Source of the DNA: Burkholderiales bacterium 8X
GTDB lineage: Bacteria > Pseudomonadota > Gammaproteobacteria > Burkholderiales > Burkholderiaceae_C
NCBI GenBank assembly: GCA_902506565.1
Contig: LR732703.1
Location: 124,689-188,688 of the forward strand
DNA: 64,000 bases
Reading direction: 5' to 3'
Shown: positions 61,150 through 64,000 of the stretch, piece by piece
Numbering within the stretch: the first letter of the stretch is position 1
How the letters are laid out: each line of letters begins with the position of its first letter
Translations under genes and position numbers: made by a program
Notes under the pieces: generated by a model
The model's database searches: none
What the model saw: the letters and a program-made list of their open reading frames with translations, nothing else
Told to the model about the DNA's origin: nothing

Positions 61150-62490
61150 CTACTTGGTTCCTGCCGGCAGCAACTCGCGCAGCTGGAAGTCGACGAAGTC
61201 GCCGTCGGCCTGAGTTTGCTTGATGCGAATCGGCAGGTATCCGAGTTCCGGGGCGATCCAGAGTTCCACCGTGTCGTCGAAGGGTTTTCGAGCGCTGCGA
61301 CTGAGCTTTCGCGCCAGGTAGTCGCCGGCCGGCACCTGGATTCGCTCGTCCTCGCCGATCCTGAAGGTCCAGATATCGCCGTCGCGGGTTCCGACGGTCT
61401 GCACCGCGATGACCCCGCCGGGCGCATGACCGGCAGGGTCGCCGGCCATGAGGGCGCCGAGCTGCATCACCACGCTCAGCCGGTCCTGTGCGCCCGGCAG
61501 CAGCGGCACGGGCGGCGCATTGCTGCTGAAGACGACCGTATTCTGGTCGCGCACGAAATGCGAGGCGACCTCGCTCTTCCGCTTCTCGGAAAACCGCAGC
61601 GGCTCGATGCCGCTCGGGCCGATCACGCCGCTGCTGTGCTGGGTGCGCAGCGTCTTGAAAAGGAACGTCAATGCGAGCCGCGCGTCATATTGCCGGCCAT
61701 CCTGCAACCACAGCAGGTCGCCGAACACGCCCTGCATCGGGGCCGCGCCCTGCTGCGCCGTGACCGCGAACGCGAGCCGCACCGAACCGGGAATCCTGAT
61801 CGGCACCGGTCCCTCCCGGCTGCCGTTGCCGCCGCCATCGCCCCCGCTCCCGCCGGGTTGAGCGGTGATGCCGGCTCCGCCGGAAGCGCTTGCAACGGGT
61901 GCGCTGGAGCCTTTTGGTTCGGCGCCGGCTTCGGCCGTCGCCGGTGCTGGCGACGCGTCGACCGGCAGCGGGGCGGCGAGACCTGCATCGGCAGACGCTT
62001 CGGTCCGCGCAGGCAGCTCTCCGGCCGGCGGTGGGCTGGCCGCCATTTCGGCGGCGGCCGTCGGCGGGGAGGACTGCCGCTCCGGCAAAGCAGCTTCCGA
62101 ACCAGGATGGGAGGCCGGCTTGGGACGGGGCTTCGGTTCCGTTCGAGGCTTGCGCTGAGCTTCAACCGGCGCTTTGCGCGCCGGCTCGGAACTTGTCTTC
62201 GGCAACGCAGTTGCAGAAGGCGCCGTGGCTTTTGCGTCGAATGCGGCGAATTCGCCCGGTGGAGGCGCCGCCGCCTGGTTCGGGGCGCCCGGCAGATCCG
62301 GCGCAGCCGGCGCGATCTCGATCGTGCGGGTCGTGAAACTGCTCACCAACGGCGACGGCTTCGGCGGCATGCCGGCCGGCAGCAGCATCGCGACCAGCAC
62401 ATGCACCGCCACGACCGCCAGCGTCAGCAGCGCGAGTCCGCGCCACGCAGGGCGTGGGCCGGTGGGAACGTCGGCGCGGGAGGTGGCCAT
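61150..62490 (-). CDS. DUF3108 protein with TonB-like Pro/Ala-rich linker
   Basis: 446 aa from the ATG at 62490. One N-terminal membrane helix (GLALLTLAVVAVHVLVAML) is followed by a ~190-residue Pro/Ala/Ser-rich linker and a C-terminal DUF3108 domain (~225-446; SGVIGPSGIEPLRFSEKRKS, IWTFRIGEDERIQVPAGDYLA, VELWIAPELGYLPIRIK). The layout resembles TonB: anchored in the inner membrane and reaching into the periplasm. Role unknown. Confidence 0.85.
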   Translation of the reverse strand: MATSRADVPTGPRPAWRGLALLTLAVVAVHVLVAMLLPAGMPPKPSPLVSSFTTRTIEIAPAAPDLPGAPNQAAAPPPGEFAAFDAKATAPSATALPKTSSEPARKAPVEAQRKPRTEPKPRPKPASHPGSEAALPERQSSPPTAAAEMAASPPPAGELPARTEASADAGLAAPLPVDASPAPATAEAGAEPKGSSAPVASASGGAGITAQPGGSGGDGGGNGSREGPVPIRIPGSVRLAFAVTAQQGAAPMQGVFGDLLWLQDGRQYDARLALTFLFKTLRTQHSSGVIGPSGIEPLRFSEKRKSEVASHFVRDQNTVVFSSNAPPVPLLPGAQDRLSVVMQLGALMAGDPAGHAPGGVIAVQTVGTRDGDIWTFRIGEDERIQVPAGDYLARKLSRSARKPFDDTVELWIAPELGYLPIRIKQTQADGDFVDFQLRELLPAGTK

Positions 62491-62596
62491 GAGGCTGGTG
62501 TGAATCGAGCCGGGCGGCGAAGGTTCTGCCTCGTTACACTGCCGCCCGGTCAACCAGTTTAGTAGCGGCGCCTGCAGCGGGCCGAGCCTCCCACAC

Positions 62597-63613
62597 ATGA
62601 AACTCGCCACCCTCAAGGACGGATCGCGCGACGGCCAGCTGGTCGTGGTTTCGCGCGATCTCGCCACCGCCCACTACGCCACCGGCATCGCGAGCCGCCT
62701 GCAGCAGGTGCTGGACGACTGGGGCTTCATGAGCCCGCAGCTGCAGGATTTGTCGGACGCCCTCAACGCCGGTCGCGCGCGGCATGCCTTTCCGTTCGAG
62801 CCGGCCCAATGCATGGCGCCGCTTCCGAGGGCGTATCAATGGGCGGACGCTTCCGCCTACCTCAACCATGTCGAGCTGGTGCGAAAGGCGCGGGGTTCCG
62901 AAGTGCCGCAAAGCTTCTACGCCGATCCGCTGATGTACCAGGGCGGCAGCGACGACTTCATCGGCCCGTGCGATCCGATCGTGGTCGCGGACGAAGCCTT
63001 CGGCATCGACTTCGAAGCCGAGCTGGCTGTCGTGACCGGCGACCTCCGGATGGGTGCCGGGCCCGAGCAGGCGATCGAGAGCATCCGGCTCCTGATGCTG
63101 GCCAACGACGTCAGCCTGCGCAACCTGATCCCCGCCGAACTCGCCAAGGGCTTCGGCTTCTTCCAGAGCAAGCCGGCCACCGCCTTCAGTCCGGTCGCGG
63201 TCACGCCCGACGAGCTGGGCGACGCGTGGCAGGGCGGCCGCGTGCATCTCGCGCTCCAGAGCAGCTGGAACGGCCGCAAGGTCGGCCTGTGCGATGCCGG
63301 CGAGGAGATGACCTTCCACTTCGGTCAGCTGATCGCGCATATCGCGAAGACCCGCAACGTCCGCGCCGGCAGCATCGTCGGCAGCGGCACGGTCAGCAAC
63401 CGCGGCGTCGAGGTCGATGGCCGCATGGATTGGCCCAAGGGCTACAGCTGCATCGCCGAGAAGCGCTCGATCGAGACGATCCAGGACGGCCAGCCCCGGA
63501 CCGAGTTCATGAAGTACGGCGACACGATCCGCATCGAGATGAAGGGACGCGACGGCGCCTCGATCTTCGGGGCCATCGACCAGGAAGTGGTCGGTCCGCA
63601 GGCGACCGCGTAG
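62597..63613 (+). CDS. Fumarylacetoacetate hydrolase-family protein
   Basis: The 338-aa product has the FAH fold with metal-binding acids in FGIDFEAELAVVTG, plus IRLLMLANDVSLRN, KPATAFSPVAVTP and the C-terminal GSGTVSNRG and GDTIRIEMKG motifs. Family enzymes break C-C bonds or decarboxylate oxo-acids in aromatic or sugar catabolism. The N-terminal ~70 aa are typical of the longer bacterial fumarylacetoacetase-like group. Substrate not determinable here. Confidence 0.92.
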   Translation: MKLATLKDGSRDGQLVVVSRDLATAHYATGIASRLQQVLDDWGFMSPQLQDLSDALNAGRARHAFPFEPAQCMAPLPRAYQWADASAYLNHVELVRKARGSEVPQSFYADPLMYQGGSDDFIGPCDPIVVADEAFGIDFEAELAVVTGDLRMGAGPEQAIESIRLLMLANDVSLRNLIPAELAKGFGFFQSKPATAFSPVAVTPDELGDAWQGGRVHLALQSSWNGRKVGLCDAGEEMTFHFGQLIAHIAKTRNVRAGSIVGSGTVSNRGVEVDGRMDWPKGYSCIAEKRSIETIQDGQPRTEFMKYGDTIRIEMKGRDGASIFGAIDQEVVGPQATA

Positions 63614-63669
63614 CGCCTTCGCTCCGGGCAACGCAAGGTCCGGACATCGAGACGGCCGGCCTCGCAGGT

Positions 63670-64000
63670 TCAGCCCGCGAGGTTCGATCGCGATGCCAGC
63701 AGCAATTGCCGGAGGCTCGCCACGCCGAGTCGCTTGAAGCCGCGGTATTGATGCGTGCGAACCGTGGTGAGGCCGATCGCCATCTCGCGCGCGATCTCCT
63801 TGGCGGTCAGGCCGCGCAACAGGTGCGCCATCACCTCGCGCTCGCGCGGGCTGAGTTCGAGCAGCCGCTCGGCGAAGGCCGGCTCGTCCTCGACCGGCCT
63901 TGCGGCCACGGTGCGGCCATGCGCCATCGTGGCTTCGGCCAGGAGCGCCGCATGGCGTTCGAGCAGGTCGAAATCGATCGTCGTGAAGTCCGGCTGCGCG
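63670..64000 (-). CDS. LuxR-type transcriptional regulator, 5' part beyond window
   Basis: The visible C-terminal ~109 codons include a GerE/LuxR helix-turn-helix: LSPREREVMAHLLRGLTAKE, IAREMAIGLTTVRTH and a final FKRLGVASLRQLLLA. The frame remains open to the right edge (AQPDFTTIDFDLLERH precedes), so the N-terminal sensor is outside the window. A response regulator or stand-alone LuxR protein both remain possible. Confidence 0.88.
   Translation of the reverse strand, partial: AQPDFTTIDFDLLERHAALLAEATMAHGRTVAARPVEDEPAFAERLLELSPREREVMAHLLRGLTAKEIAREMAIGLTTVRTHQYRGFKRLGVASLRQLLLASRSNLAG

Overview
The window comes from a high-GC betaproteobacterial chromosome, most likely a Comamonadaceae member close to Variovorax. 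This is inferred from gene content and order: rsmI-yraN-SIS-BON lipoprotein, pilT/pilU beside yggS, and DUF3567 and DUF2242 proteins. No rRNA or species marker is present, so the genus is an inference.

Region 1 (1-2.3 kb) is core chromosome: the 5' part of an RND efflux adaptor gene, divergent from its TetR/AcrR-type repressor, with an AcrR-like palindrome between them, then a tRNA-Arg(CCG) gene.

Region 2 (2.28-36.83 kb) is a roughly 34.5-kb integrated element in the 3' end of that tRNA. A 15-bp piece of the tRNA 3' end is repeated at the far end and followed by a strong terminator, which looks like the displaced original tRNA terminator. Behind the tRNA lie a P4-type integrase, an AlpA-like regulator, a TOPRIM primase and a RepA-type ATPase with iteron-like repeats. 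The rest is a stacked defence island. (a) A BREX operon, brxE-brxA-brxB-brxC-[RelA/SpoT-like synthetase]-pglX (two ORFs)-pglZ-brxL, is almost entirely translationally coupled. (b) A two-gene unit encodes a ~1,625-aa NERD nuclease / pseudokinase / kinase / SF1 helicase and an unrecognised partner; it recalls Mokosh type I but is not an obvious match. (c) An EVE-domain McrB plus McrC. (d) A small two-TM protein. (e) A full-length but broken AvcD-like anti-phage dCTP deaminase gene with one frameshift and three in-frame stops. The last part, around 34-37 kb, reads as lower in GC and is probably a separate acquisition.

Region 3 (37-40.6 kb), just outside the attachment-site repeat, has an HTH antitoxin/PIN toxin pair and a polysaccharide deacetylase/glycosyltransferase pair.

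Region 4 (40.6-64 kb) is ordinary core chromosome: rsmI, yraN, a SIS protein, a dolP-like gene, a GAF protein, a beta-hydroxyacid dehydrogenase, pilU/pilT, yggS, glutamate dehydrogenase, arginase, a TetR regulator, an SGNH hydrolase, a YXWQ-repeat protein, lrgA/lrgB, a glcD-type FAD oxidase, purU, a class III aminotransferase, a ChaN lipoprotein, DUF3567 and DUF3108 proteins, an FAH-family hydrolase and the 3' part of a LuxR-type regulator.

The strongest leads for something undescribed are the alarmone-synthetase-like gene inside the BREX operon, the two-polypeptide PglX, and the NERD-kinase-helicase pair.
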